Of a DNA stretch of 64,000 nucleotides, positions 11,333-22,229 are shown one piece after another. A program made the translations under genes and the position numbers. Location of the stretch: positions 72,501-136,500 of the forward strand of contig JACEEZ010013848.1 in the NCBI GenBank assembly GCA_016584305.1. The letters run 5' to 3'. This DNA comes from Chionoecetes opilio (taxonomy: Eukaryota > Arthropoda > Malacostraca > Decapoda > Majidae). The notes under the pieces are model-generated. The model did not search any database. It was given only the letters and a program-made list of their open reading frames with translations, and was not told the DNA's origin. How positions within the stretch are numbered: the stretch's first letter is position 1; the number at the start of each line of letters is the position of its first letter.

Positions 11333-14009
11333 CCGTATTGCCGGCGCATAAGTACGCACCCTCCGCTAGAACGAACCCCTATTTTACAAGGATGTTTGAG
11401 AGAAAAAAATATTGGTGTTTTTGAGGGACAACAAAAATTTCGTTAATTTAATTCAAGTTATTAAAAAAAAAGAAAAAAAAGGGATTTGTAGGGGAAAAGC
11501 AAATGATTATGAGCATTTACCTAAATCAAGTATTCACAGTGCAGTGATGTGAATTAAAAGTTATACTAGTTAAAATGTAAAAAGGAATGACAGGGTAACC
11601 AAAAATCGGTCATAAATATATTGCAGGATGCCCCTATGAAATTGATATCTCATATTTTTGCTACCCATGACTATAGCTTAGATGAATGTTGTAGGTATGG
11701 CCTTTGTTGCTTTCTGCTATGTGTTTAGAACCTTGTGGAAAATTGCATAGTATATTGGTATTATTTTGGTAGTGGCTTTCAAAAAGTCTAGGACTCTACC
11801 TACAATCATCAGTGTCGCTTTCTTCATTCAGAGTATTTGAACCCCATTTTCCCATTGCGTAATTGAATGATAATGGGCCTTACAAGTAGTAAACCGAAAA
11901 TCTCAACCGTTATTTTCAGCCAGAAAGTTTAAGTTGTTTAAATCGATTAGTTAGGTTAGGGTGGGTTTGGTTTAGTAACAGATGATATAGAGAAAAACGA
12001 AAATTACCAATCATATGGCAGTGTGAAGCGTAAGCAATGTTTGTGAGGGCAGACCTGGAGTGTGGGGGGCGAATGCCCCCCCCCCCCACACAACACACAC
12101 GTAAACAACATGATTTCCGACAAAAACGAGGAGCCAGATTACTCAACACATCAAACTATTCAGGAGGATAGGTTTTGGCCTCGAAAATCTGTGGTTGCCC
12201 AATAACAAAAATTTACGAAGACATTTAGATAACACTAGAATAAGGTAACAATCTCTAACTTGTTGTTATTGTTGTAATTTGTTTGAAGGGCACCGTTGTC
12301 GGGATCGACGATATTTGCCCTGTTTACACCTAGGAATCTATCACAGTCCGCGAAGGGTTGATTTGTCTTTCTTCAGAAGGTAGCTACAGGTGAGCTGGGT
12401 TCACAGTCTGAAATCACGGGTTAGCGTTCCGTCAGCCGTTCCGTGTATTCAACTATTCGTCAAGGTTCCGTCATTTTCGGCAGTTCCTGCTCACCCTCTA
12501 AGCAGACCATGGTGCCGTCAGAGGCTATGTTTGAAAAAAAATTTGCATTAATAGCACTTCGATATGTTGGAGAGAAAGGAGAGTTGAACTCTAAAGACAC
12601 TGTTTTGGGTACATAAGTCTTGAGAAAACGACAAATATCACACAACAGTCCTCATTACGTTTACAATATTCTTCCCCAAAACCGTTACTTGACAGGACGG
12701 TGATGTATTTTGGAGGCCGTGACTGCGGCGCACCGTTTAGTGGGGTAACACGTCTATTATGTTTGAATGTATGAAATTCTAACGACGTGATGAGACGGTT
12801 CCGTTCCCCATGATGGTATGGTGTGATTCGCCTTGAGTCGACTGTGTGGGCGCGTGATGGGTCTTGGTCTTGGTGTACCGTGTAGAAAGATTTTTGTCCC
12901 ATCTACAGTACCGTTGCAACCTTTTTATTAGCACTTTCAATACAGTTTCCTTTATCCGAAAGTAAAGGGGTGAGGATTGAGGGTCGAGGTGGTATAAAGG
13001 TCTATGCTGTCTCCTATCTCACCTTGCTTACCACTGTGCGGGTGCTAACACACACACGCACATACAAACACCTGCATCGGCTTTAGGCCACCCCCAATAT
13101 CTGGGACCGACGGATTAGAGGGTGACCTGACGCTGACCTGACTTGTCCTCGCCGACACAACCTGCACAACCAACCAGGTAATTCGTCAGCCACAGGACAA
13201 CACAAAGATACACATCGCCGCCGACCTCTTGTCCGCACGTTGTACATGACTCGCTTTCAAATAAACTACAAAGCCACGACGCCCCTTTCTCCATCCTTGT
13301 GTGTATAGACAGACTCCCCAAGATACTACACCACCCTCTCACCGCGTCACCGGCTCCTTCAAATAAAACTTTAAACACGCTCCTTTGTTTCCACCTAATT
13401 CCATTTATCAACAATACTCATTCCAGCGAAAATTCCAGCACACATTTTCCGCCTCCCTTCATCATCTTCCAACTGTTGTGTCAACTTGTGTGCCCGAGTC
13501 CGAATGCGGGTTTAAAGCGACTCTAATATGCGGGATATTGGTCCTTTTCCATGGGTGCGGGAGGAGTCTGAGCATTCATGACCCAAGTTGGATGCGCGTA
13601 GGGCTTCGCCGAGTGAATTATCCCAGGTGAAGCGGCCAGATCTTAGATATCAGACGTTTTACATTGGAGAGCAGCAGCGGGGGGTGGTTAATGTTTACAT
13701 CTGACACCGGCCGTCTTGGCCACAATCGCTTCATTGTTTTGCCCCATCTCATGTTTTCTCTTAAAACTCCAACCTTTTTCTTAGTTTATGCATCACGGTT
13801 GGATTAACACAGTTACACATTTGCGCTCAGTGGACTACTGGCTCAGACACAGAATCACTCCCAGACCCCTTTAGTACTATCACCACCGGCTGTTTCTGCA
13901 TTATCTGCCTGACCTCTCATTCGCTAATATGGCCGCATTAGACGCCGGGTGAACTTTGCATTCCTCCTTTTAGGGAAAACACTGCGTCTTATGGCGCCGG
14001 CAAATACGG

Positions 14010-14010
<1 letters not shown>
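11333..14010. mobile_element. 2.7-kb TIR element (ACCGTATTTGCCGGCG ends)
   Basis: The left end reads ACCGTATTGCCGGCGCAT and the right end is its inverse (ATGGCGCCGGCAAATACGGT), so about 30 bp match at the two termini. Both sides lie in (TA)n, consistent with a TA target. The interior has no clear transposase. It includes a stretch resembling the R repeat (about 12330-12400) and a GC-rich part (12920-13770). The superfamily is not certain; the TA flanks point to the Tc1/mariner/pogo group. Confidence 0.6.
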
Positions 14011-14076
<66 letters not shown>

Positions 14077-14112
14077 TTATATATATATCTATATATATAT
14101 ATATATATATAT
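14011..14112. repeat. (TA)n microsatellite
   Basis: About 100 bases of nearly pure TA lie between two transposons, the 11333-14010 element and MITE E1. TA-target elements may have inserted into a pre-existing TA array, or the array may have grown afterwards. Confidence 0.9.
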
Positions 14113-14179
14113 CAGGAGAACCTCATTTACCGGCATTCAAAACACCGGCAGCCTCAAAACAAACGGCACTAATCGCCCA

Positions 14180-14227
<48 letters not shown>

Positions 14228-14428
14228 CCACGAAAAACTCGGGAACTTCTTCCGTTTTATTTTTCCCTTTCCTATGATTTAAACTTTTAAAAAAGAGAGT
14301 AACAAGCACTCCCGAACTAAATGGTCACCCCCTTTTTTTATTTTATTCTTGACTGTTTTTTTTAGGGACTGCCCTAAGCGGACTTTTGTTCCCCATTTTT
14401 GGTTGGCCCTTGGGGTTTCCCCTGCGGG

Positions 14429-14459
<31 letters not shown>

Positions 14460-14560
14460 ATTTGGGCGTTTTCCATAAAAAACTTTAAAAAAAAGGGAAA
14501 AAATTTTTTATCCGGCATGCGCCCCCCCCCGAGGGTGCCGGAAAAAACGAGGTTCTCCTG
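14113..14560 (+). mobile_element. MITE E1 with LINE 3' tail
   Basis: The ends are CAGGAGAACCTCATTTACC and its inverse, with TA on the right. Inside, after a long poly(T), comes a segment matching the last 200 bp and poly(A) of the BS-like LINE at 42770-42985 (ACTCGGGAAC, AACTAAATGG, GGGACTGCC). The element is therefore a pogo-type MITE with a LINE tail between its TIRs. Three more copies are seen (E2, E3, E4). Confidence 0.75.
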
Positions 14561-14708
14561 TAGTTTTATATTTTTTAGTATTATTATATTATTATCATTA
14601 TTTATTATTATTAGTATTTTAGTATTAATTAGTATTATTATTAGATTATTATTACATTATTCCATTATTATTATTTTTTTATTATTTTTATTTTTTTTTT
14701 TATTATTA
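14561..14708. repeat. (TTA)n-type microsatellite
   Basis: An imperfect ATT/TTA repeat separates MITEs E1 and E2. A similar tract follows E2 at 15177-15295. No gene is present. Confidence 0.85.
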
Positions 14709-14790
14709 CAGGAGAACCTCGTTTAAACGGCATTTAAAACAACGGCAGCCTAAAAAACAACGGCACTAAGCCCCGGGCTTTTTTTATTAT

Positions 14791-14836
<46 letters not shown>

Positions 14837-15044
14837 CACTAAAACTCGGGAAACTCTCTTCCTTTTTCTATTTTTCCCTTCCTATGACTTACATTTTTAA
14901 AAAAAGGAGTAACAAGCCCCTCCCAACAAATTGGCTCCCCCTCTTTTTTTTTTTATTCTCTTACTGTCTTCTTTATAGGGGCTGGAACTAAGGGGGCTTT
15001 GTTTTCCCCCATTTTGTTGGCCTTGGCGGTTCTTGTAGGGGGGG

Positions 15045-15084
<40 letters not shown>

Positions 15085-15176
15085 TGGCCATTCCATAAGA
15101 GAACCTCAAAAAAACGGCAAATTTACCCGGCATGTGCCCCCCCCCGAGGGTCCCGGAAAAAACGAGGTTTTCCCCT
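14709..15176 (+). mobile_element. MITE E2 with LINE 3' tail
   Basis: It has the same architecture as E1: left TIR CAGGAGAACCTCGTTTAA preceded by TA, ACAACGGC repeats, poly(T), a LINE 3' end (near 14840-15030), poly(A), GAGGGTCCCGG and the right TIR. It is flanked by TTA-rich simple repeats on both sides. Confidence 0.75.
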
Positions 15177-15295
15177 TTATTATTTTATTATTTTTATTGT
15201 TATTGTTTTATTATTATTTTTATTTTTATTTTTATTGTTATTGTTATTGTTGTTATTATTATTATTATTATTATATTTTTATTATTATTTATCAT
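15177..15295. repeat. (ATT)n microsatellite
   Basis: An imperfect ATT/TTG/TTA trinucleotide array lies directly after E2. The Phe/Tyr/Leu-rich reading frames over it are low-complexity artefacts. Confidence 0.85.
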
Positions 15296-15811
15296 GAAAA
15301 CGGAATTGAAGTGGAAGGAAAAACCAAAAAAAAGTCAAGGAAAAAATATGAAGGTGATGAAAAGAAATAGGAGCAGGGGGTAACGTTGTGGGGAGAAAAA
15401 GGGAAACAGGTGATAGTGGATAAAGGTGGGGAGGAAGGAACACTGGCAGAAAAAAGGGGACGCGTGGGATGTTTTGAGGGAGCCAGGCGGGAAAGGGAAA
15501 GAAAAGGGGGAGGGTTGGGTTTTTTATATTATAGGACAAAAAAGAACTGCAATAAAAATGAACACTTCAAATTTGGGCCCCCTCCCCTTTCGGGCTGGCA
15601 CGAACACCATCTAAATTTTAGGTTTAAAAACCACCAGGTAGTGATGCAGAACCCACCCCATCCCCGTGACGCGCTGGGTCCCACAGCATCCCAGGTTCGC
15701 CACGCAAACAAGTCAAGAATAAAACACAATATGAAACTGAAACAATGTTGCCTGTAGTATAATGACGTGAGGTGCCTCTTCACGTCAGGCATCCCAGCCC
15801 CCCTCTCTCTT

Positions 15812-15899
15812 CTTTTTTTTTTTTTTTTTTCCAGATTTTTTTTTAATTTTTTTATTGTATTTTATTTTTATTTTTTTTTTATTTTATTTTTTTTTTTTA

Positions 15900-15968
<69 letters not shown>
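15812..15968. repeat. Long poly(T) tract
   Basis: About 155 bases are almost only T, including an uninterrupted run of more than 60. This may be the poly(A) tail of a minus-strand retrocopy or a collapsed homopolymer. Length here is likely unreliable in any assembly. Confidence 0.8.
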
Positions 15969-15974
15969 CCCATT

Positions 15975-17220
15975 AGCGGTGTCATTCGGAGATGTTAGAA
16001 TCGCTCACTCCTAGGGGAGTTCGGCGCAGGGGCCTGGGTCTTCATCCTTTCTCTTCTGTTTGGAGGACCCCTTTGGGTGCGGTCCCTTGGGCCTCTCTGC
16101 CCTTTCCCGCCCTTGTGCCCTTGGGCCTGGGGCACCCCCGCTCCCTTTCTGCTTTGGGAAAAAAAAACACAGCTTCTTGAGCTCGGCAAGGCGTAAGTCA
16201 GCCCTCGGGTGCCCCCGTGAGGGTGCCGTTTTTCCCCTCCTGCCCTTGGGGGAGCGCACGCGCACGTCAAAGCGTCGTCCACCGTGGCGCGGCAGCCCCT
16301 GCAGCACGTTTTCCCTTTTCGCGCTCACCGGGAAGCCGCATTTTTCTCGTTCCGGCACGCGTCTCCTCCTTGTTTTCCTTTCTCTTCACCCCTAAGTTGA
16401 GTATTTCCTCGGCCGCCCCCGCCCCCCTACGTCGAGTTGCCCGGGCGGGACAGGGGGGCGGGATGCTGCTGCACCTTGATGCCCCATGCGGGAAAGAGAC
16501 TCTTCAGGGCAGCAGCCTCGCCTGTGCTCCTATCCTTGCGCCCCTGCTTCTGCTTTTTTTTTCTTCAACTTATCCGGTTTCTGCGCTGCCTCCCCTTTGG
16601 CCTGCTGGCTTCTCCTGCTCCGACTTGCTGGGAGGACCTTCCTCTTGGGGTGTTTTTGAGGCGGTCCATGACCCTGTCGTCCCGCCTTTTGAAAGGATCT
16701 TGCGCCCCCCTTGGGGGGAAGACGAAGCCACCTCCCCGGCCTTCATGTGGCGGGTCTTGCTCATTTCGTCCCGCGGTACCCACCACCACGTTGGCCAGCT
16801 TGTTGCCCTTGGCACATTGGCCTTGCACAGCTGTGCCGCGCTTTCAGAAGGATGCGGGCACGTCGCGCAGGGCCGGCCGGGCTCCAGCGGGAGGTACCGG
16901 GGGGCCGAGGGAAAGGCGTCCACATGAAAGAACACGAGGCGCTCCGCCCTGCGCCGGAGGTGGTCGTTCTCAGCTTGTCGGAGCCCAAAAGGGAGGGTGG
17001 CGGGCGGGTACCACGTCGCGGGGGGAAGGTTATCACAGGCCGCGTGGCCCGCAAGCAGCAGCTGGGGGCGGAGGAGGGCGGGGGGCAGCCCCTTTTGGTG
17101 ACCGCCGGGGGGCCTTTGGTGGTGCTGGGTCCTCCCATTGATGGCGGCTTTTTAAAGTCTTCATTTTCATTGTGTTTCCCCTTCTGTCGCCCCCTAAGTT
17201 GATATACAAGAAGGTGCATG
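15975..17220. other. GC-rich island of unknown nature
   Basis: Base composition changes sharply to GC-rich (blocks such as GGGGGGCGGGATGCTG), unlike the AT-rich surroundings. Both strands have long open frames. On the minus strand a basic, Lys/Arg/Gly/Pro-rich frame covers 16011-16358, and other minus frames at 16565-16935 contain PCATCPHPSESAAQLC, which is Cys/His-bearing but matches no zinc knuckle I know. It could be the ORF1/gag part of a GC-rich retroelement, or foreign sequence. I do not assign a function. Confidence 0.4.
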
Positions 17221-17320
17221 CAAAACAGGAGGGTGGAAATTTTAAGGATGTCTTAAAAAACACCTGATTGAAACAAAGAAAAATAAGGCAGCAGTGATAG
17301 GAGAGGAGGATTTACCACTT

Positions 17321-17368
17321 GGAGTTATGAAGAATGGAACTTTTGTGGGTTCTATTCTTCATAACTCC
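17321..17368. repeat. 20-bp stem hairpin
   Basis: GGAGTTATGAAGAATGGAAC at 17321-17340 pairs with GTTCTATTCTTCATAACTCC at 17349-17368, with one mismatch and an 8-base loop. The pairing continues weakly outward (ACTT/AAG). It sits between the GC-rich island and the polypyrimidine tract. Confidence 0.8.
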
Positions 17369-17369
17369 C

Positions 17370-17920
17370 AAGCTGCTGCTAACTCCCCCCCTTTTCCCCT
17401 TCCCTTTTTTCCCGCACACCACCCACCAAACCCCCTTCTTTTTTTCTTCCTCTTGCTCCTCACCCAATCCTACCTCTTCCGTTTCCCGACTTTCTTCATT
17501 CTACACCCCCAGTGACCCCCACCACCTTCTGCTCCTCCCGCTCCTGCTCCTCCTCCTCCGTCGTCTTTTCCCGCTGCTCCCCTGCTCGTCCTTCTCCTCC
17601 TTTCCCTCCTGCTCCCCTTTTCCCCGCTGTCCTTCTTCCTGATCCCTGCCGTCCTTTTCTTGCTCGTCCCCCTCCTTCGTCCTTTCCCCGCTCGTCCTTC
17701 TGCTCCTGCCTCCCTCCTCTCTCCCCTTCTCTGCTCCCCCTTCTCCTGCTCCATCCCCCTGTTTTTCCTTCTCCGCTCCCCCCCCCCTCCTGCCCCTTCT
17801 TTCTCCCTTTCCCCCCTGCACCCTTTCTCTTTTCCCCTCCTCCTGCTCCTCCTTTTCCTGTTGTCCCCTTTGTTCCTCCTCTCCCCGCTCGTCCTTCTCC
17901 TGGCCCTCCTTCCTGTGATT
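17370..17920. repeat. Polypyrimidine (CT/CTC) tract
   Basis: Over about 550 bases the plus strand is almost entirely C and T, rich in CTCCT and CTGCTC units with few G or A. The complementary strand is polypurine, giving Arg/Gly/Glu-rich frames that are composition artefacts. Such asymmetry can form intramolecular triplex DNA and often stalls polymerases. Confidence 0.85.
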
Positions 17921-17974
17921 GGTGGGGCTTGTTCAGTGTACTTACAGTACACTGTACATAAGCCCCCCTCAACG

Positions 17975-18345
17975 TCGTTTAGCTAACACAGTCTCCCTCA
18001 CAATTTTTTTTTTTTTAATAAAACTGATCTTTTAAAAAGGTGTGAATACGGGTGATCTGGTCTGCATCAACTGGGCCAGACCCCATACAAATGAGCAAAA
18101 AACACTTTCCCAAAATGGTTTGGTGACGTTTTTTAATTGAACCGGGGGTGACGTAGGGAAACAAAATGTCCTGTCATGACCCTTAAGACTAAGAGTTGAA
18201 CTGCAAGCAGGAAATCAAGGCCCGGGGGTGAGTTGTCCCGACACCTTTTTTTCAATTTTTCCCATAGGAAGCGCCATAAGGGAATTAAAATAAATTAGGC
18301 AAGGAGCGTGACGGTGCAAACACCGCCAACTTCCCTGTCTTGCAC
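17975..18345. repeat. Dispersed repeat, copy 2 (pairs with 1425-1825)
   Basis: It matches 1425-1825 in the same orientation (TGTGAATACGGGTGATCTGG, CCCATAGGAAGCGCCATA, CAAGGAGCGTGACGG). The two copies differ by many indels. No transposase follows this copy. Confidence 0.75.
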
Positions 18346-18947
18346 TGACACTGCAAGTAAATGTAAAAAAAAATGATAAAAATGTCTTTGGGGCCTGCTG
18401 GTTCCCGGACCCTTCTATAATGGGACTGGCACACTATCTGCGTGGCCATTTCTATCTATCTCTGAGCCCCCCTGGAAAGGAAATTTACTAAATAAGTGGA
18501 GATAGGGTTAAATTAAAAAAAAAAATGGAAAAGTCAAAAATGGTCGCAGTTTTGGTTATTACAAAAAAGAGTTGTAATAGTTTGTTTTTTTTATTGGGAC
18601 CCCCCCCAAAAATGAAAATTTTGGGATGGCCGACAGGTGATCTCCATTTATTCCTGCCCTTTCACCCGAAAAACCCCTCGTTTTTTGGCGCCCCTTTTTC
18701 TCACATATTGTCCTCCCATTTCACTGGGGTCATCCCCCTAGTGTTGCGATCATCACTTATGCGATGAGGGCATTGGTCCCAAAGTCTCTGGATTACCGTC
18801 CCCCCTCTACTTATTTTTTGTGTCATAGACCCCATATCTCGGACTGTTCACACGACAATGTTTTGAAATTGGGGGCTGCATAGGGGCCGGGGGCACCCGA
18901 AAAGAGATAAGTGGCTATGGACTATCATATAGATGTTTTTTCAGTAT
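18346..18947. other. Unassigned sequence
   Basis: This is homopolymer-rich sequence between a dispersed repeat and MITE E3. No domain, TIR or RNA feature is recognised. Confidence 0.4.
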
Positions 18948-19017
18948 AAGGAAACCTCGTTTAACGGCATTTTAAAAACAACGGCAGCCCCAAAAACAAC
19001 GGCACTAATGACCCAGG

Positions 19018-19051
<34 letters not shown>

Positions 19052-19285
19052 CCCTTTTTTTTTTTTTTCCCCCTGATAAACTCTGGAAACCCCTTCCTGT
19101 TTCTATTTTTCCCCCTTTCCGACTTACATCTTTTCAAAAAAAGGGGTACAAGACACCTCCCGAACTAAATTGGCTACCCCACTTTTTTTTTTTATCCTGA
19201 CTGTCTTCTTTTAGGGACTGCCAACTAAGCGGGTTTGTGTTTTCCCCTTTTTGTTGTGCCCTTGGCCAGTTCCCCTTTTGAGGGG

Positions 19286-19321
<36 letters not shown>

Positions 19322-19415
19322 TTTTGGGGGATTCCAAAGAGTAACTCTCAAAACAACGGGCAAAATGGTTACCGGTGGCTCCCCCCCCGAGGGTGCCGGA
19401 TAAACGAGGTTCTCG
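18948..19415 (+). mobile_element. MITE E3 with LINE 3' tail
   Basis: The ends AGGAAACCTCGTTTAACGG and CCGGATAAACGAGGTTCTC flank the same layout as E1 and E2: ACAACGGC repeats, poly(T), BS-like LINE 3' end (AACTAAATTGGCTACCCC, GGCCAGTTCC), poly(A) and GAGGGTGCCGG. Confidence 0.75.
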
Positions 19416-19441
19416 ATATATATATACATATAATTAATATA

Positions 19442-21040
19442 CAGCAACCCCCGTTTAAAGGACCTCGGTTAACTGACTTCGGATTTCGGATCCATTGCGT
19501 GACAAATTTGCGGGGAAGAAATGGATGCTAGACGCTTATCGCTGCTCGAATTCCTCAACTAATTATTATTTTCTCATTTTACTTTGGGAAAGCTTGGATT
19601 TTAAGGGGTTTTTTTTGGTATCAAAAAATTTTAAGATATAAAGGAAGGAGCCCGTGTTGCTAGGATTTTGTGGTGAGGTGGTATGTTTAAAAAATGATTT
19701 TTTATGTTTTGGGTGGTCCTGCAAAACGTTCCCCCGCCACCTCAACACCTTTAAACACCCTTTTTTAAAGTGACACACGGTGGTACCTGACCTAAATAGT
19801 ACACGTGTATAGAAAGCTATCAAAACCCTATAATAAAAAATAAGAGCAATAGTCTTTAAAAAGCTTACTTTGACAAACACACCTGTGCGGCTTGTTCTTT
19901 CTTGTGTCCTTTGCTTTGGATTTTTTTTTTTTTTTTTTTTTTTTTCCGAGCGTTTTTATTCCAGGGGGCGGGAGACCCGGAAGATGAGGTGTTTGGCAAA
20001 ATTATAAAAATTTTTTGGAATTTTTTTATGAAAAAATAAAAAAAATTTTTAAAAACTATTTTTAGGTCGTTCGCTTTATAGGGGGAAAAGCTGTATGGAA
20101 CACGCCTTTATTTGGGGGGCCCTAGGTACTCTCAACCCTCAGCTACGCGGTTTTTGGTGCCCCAACGGCGCGTTATGCCAAAAAAGCGATAGCCGAACAA
20201 TAAAATAATGTAATAATTTTAATTGCGCCCGGTCCCCAAACTGCCACAATTTGTCACTTTTTTCATGTTTTTTTCCCGTTTTTTTCAAAATTTTTGTTCA
20301 TGGAAAAAAGACTGACATTTCCCCCGGCAAAAGGGGACAAAAAGGTGTCAGGTGGGGCCGTCCTTTCTGGGGGGAATGTAGCGGGGTCGTGGGGGATCAC
20401 CGGGTTACCTCCCTTTGCCAGCCGTCCTAGTAACCGGATGTAAAAACGGAAGCAGGTGTTAGTGGGGACTAGCGTTGGGAAAAGTACCCGAGGGTTTCGT
20501 TGCATGCTACCCCACTACTGCAATTGCGGCCTGCACCTGCGACGCTGTGGGAGAGGAGAACCCGAAGCCGGAAGTCGCCCCCCGGTCTGGCGCATATAAG
20601 GGAATTGACGAGAGATGGAGGCAATCCACCCAAGTTTTTTTAATATAGATGAAATATTACATCAAATCAGGGAAACAAAAAGCAGCAACCTTTACAGCAC
20701 TTTATTTACCTTTTTGGGGGATGATAAGGGGTTAGATGGTGGGGGAAAATTCTGGGCTTTGTGAATGTTATCATTTTTGGGCCCAAAATGACAAAATGAA
20801 ATCGTCCAGGATGTCTTTAAAATTTTGGGACTACCTCCAGAGCCTCCATCCAGCCCCGGGAGGGACTTTTTTATGGCCGAAAGGTTTAAAAAAAAAATTT
20901 TATAATAAAAAAAGGTATGGTGATACTGTAAAAAAGCGATACCCCAGGGGTTTAGTGTATAGTGACCCCCGATTTTTTAACGGACTAAAAGGGGGGAGAA
21001 GTTGTCCGTTAAAGCCGATTGTCCATTAGTACGAGGGTAT
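19442..21040 (+). mobile_element. Degenerate pogo-type MITE of the D family
   Basis: The left part follows the D element at 43013-43860 (GACCTCGGTTAACTGAC, CGCTTATCGCTGCTCGAATT, AAGGAAGGAGCCCGTGTTGC). The right part near 20990-21030 reads GTTGTCCGTTAAAGCCGATT, the inverted equivalent. Between them, 20640-20880 matches the SINE body at 55800-56000. Homopolymer expansion is heavy and no coding region is present. Confidence 0.6.
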
Positions 21041-21081
21041 TTTCCCAAGGGTGTGAAAATATAGGAAAAATGCAGGAACAA

Positions 21082-21286
21082 TTGTGAAATAAATGAGAAA
21101 TAATCACAAACACAACCACACCATGTAGCTATGTTGGGAGGTAAACAGTGACTGGCGCTACATGCTGGATTTGGCACATTCCTGCACGCTGTGAAATAAA
21201 TGAGAAATAATCACAAACACAACCAGACCGTATAGCTATGTTGGGAGGTAAACAGTGACTGGCGCTACATGCTGGATTTGGCACAC
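21082..21286. repeat. Tandem duplication of a ~106-bp unit
   Basis: GTGAAATAAATGAGAAATAA starts both units (near 21084 and 21190), and each ends in GCTACATGCTGGATTTGGCA. The units are nearly identical. About 1.3 copies of the same unit, inverted, lie inside element D at 43590-43745, so the unit belongs to the D family and varies in copy number. Confidence 0.85.
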
Positions 21287-21312
21287 TCGCCCATGACTGC
21301 TCGGGACTGGTA

Positions 21313-21413
21313 CAGGAGAACCTCGTTTATCCGGCACCCTCGGGGGGGAGCGCATGCCGGATAACTCATTTTGCCGTTGTTTTGAGAGTTACTCCTATGG
21401 AATCGCCCAAAAT

Positions 21414-21467
<54 letters not shown>

Positions 21468-22047
21468 TATACATCAAAGGAACTGGCCAAGGGCACAACA
21501 AAAATGGGTAACACAAAGCCCGCTTAGTTGCCAGCCCCTATAAAGAAGACAGTAAGAGAATAAAATAAAAAAGAGGGGTGAGCCAATTTAGTTCTGGAGG
21601 TGTCTTGTTACTCTTCTCTTGAAAAGATTTAAGTCATAGGAAAGTGGAAAAATAGAAACAGGAAGAGAGTTCCATAGCTTACCAGTGAAAGGGATGAAAG
21701 GGTTGCCAACCCTGCGTACCCCGCCAAATTTGAACTAAATTTCTGCCGATTTTCTCAGTTTTTGAAATAATGATACCTAATTACTGCCTGGGTTATCCTG
21801 CTGAGTGCCCCTTGCTACCCCCCACTCCTCGTCAGGATGGACAAGCCAGTCCTCGTGTCCCACGCCTCCACCACGAACACTCTCCTCTCTTTTCTCACAG
21901 GATCTTTGACGAGCTCAAGCTAGCCCGTGGTCCTCCCTGCTGGAGGCCCGGAGAAAAAAAAAAAAAAAAAAAAAAAAATGCCTGGGTCGATTAGTGCCGT
22001 TGTTTTGAGGCTGCCGTTGTTTTAAATGCCGGTTAAATGAGGTTCTG
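21313..22047 (-). mobile_element. MITE E4, longest copy with LINE 3' tail
   Basis: The ends are CAGGAGAACCTCGTTTATCC and its inverse, with TA at 21311-21312 and 22048-22049. It is reversed relative to E1-E3. It holds a longer LINE segment (about 21475-21700), the reverse complement of 42747-42985, plus about 270 bp of other sequence missing from E1-E3, and a poly(A). E1-E3 are thus probably internally shortened derivatives of an E4-like form. Confidence 0.8.
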
Positions 22048-22229
22048 TATTAGGAAAGGTATTAAGTCTCCAGGCTCGCTCATTACTGCTTGGTATGCTA
22101 TGAAATATCATTATTCTAGGTGAATGTAGACATATAATCGTATTTTAATGGCTATTATTCATATATATGAGTAAAGAAATTAAAATACAATCAAAGTGTC
22201 TCATCCACGCCTGGCAGCACGGTTGCGGC

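Noticed and set aside
14349..15382. Phe/Ile/Leu/Tyr-rich and Lys-rich frames
   Set aside because: They cover poly(A), poly(T) and ATT repeats inside or between MITEs.
17470..17972. Long Arg/Gly/Glu-rich minus-strand frames and Pro/Ser-rich plus-strand frames
   Set aside because: They are by-products of the C/T-only composition of the tract, with no domain and no sign of a gene start.
21082..21286. CRISPR-like repeat spacing
   Set aside because: There are only two adjacent 106-bp units with no spacers, within a eukaryotic MITE.
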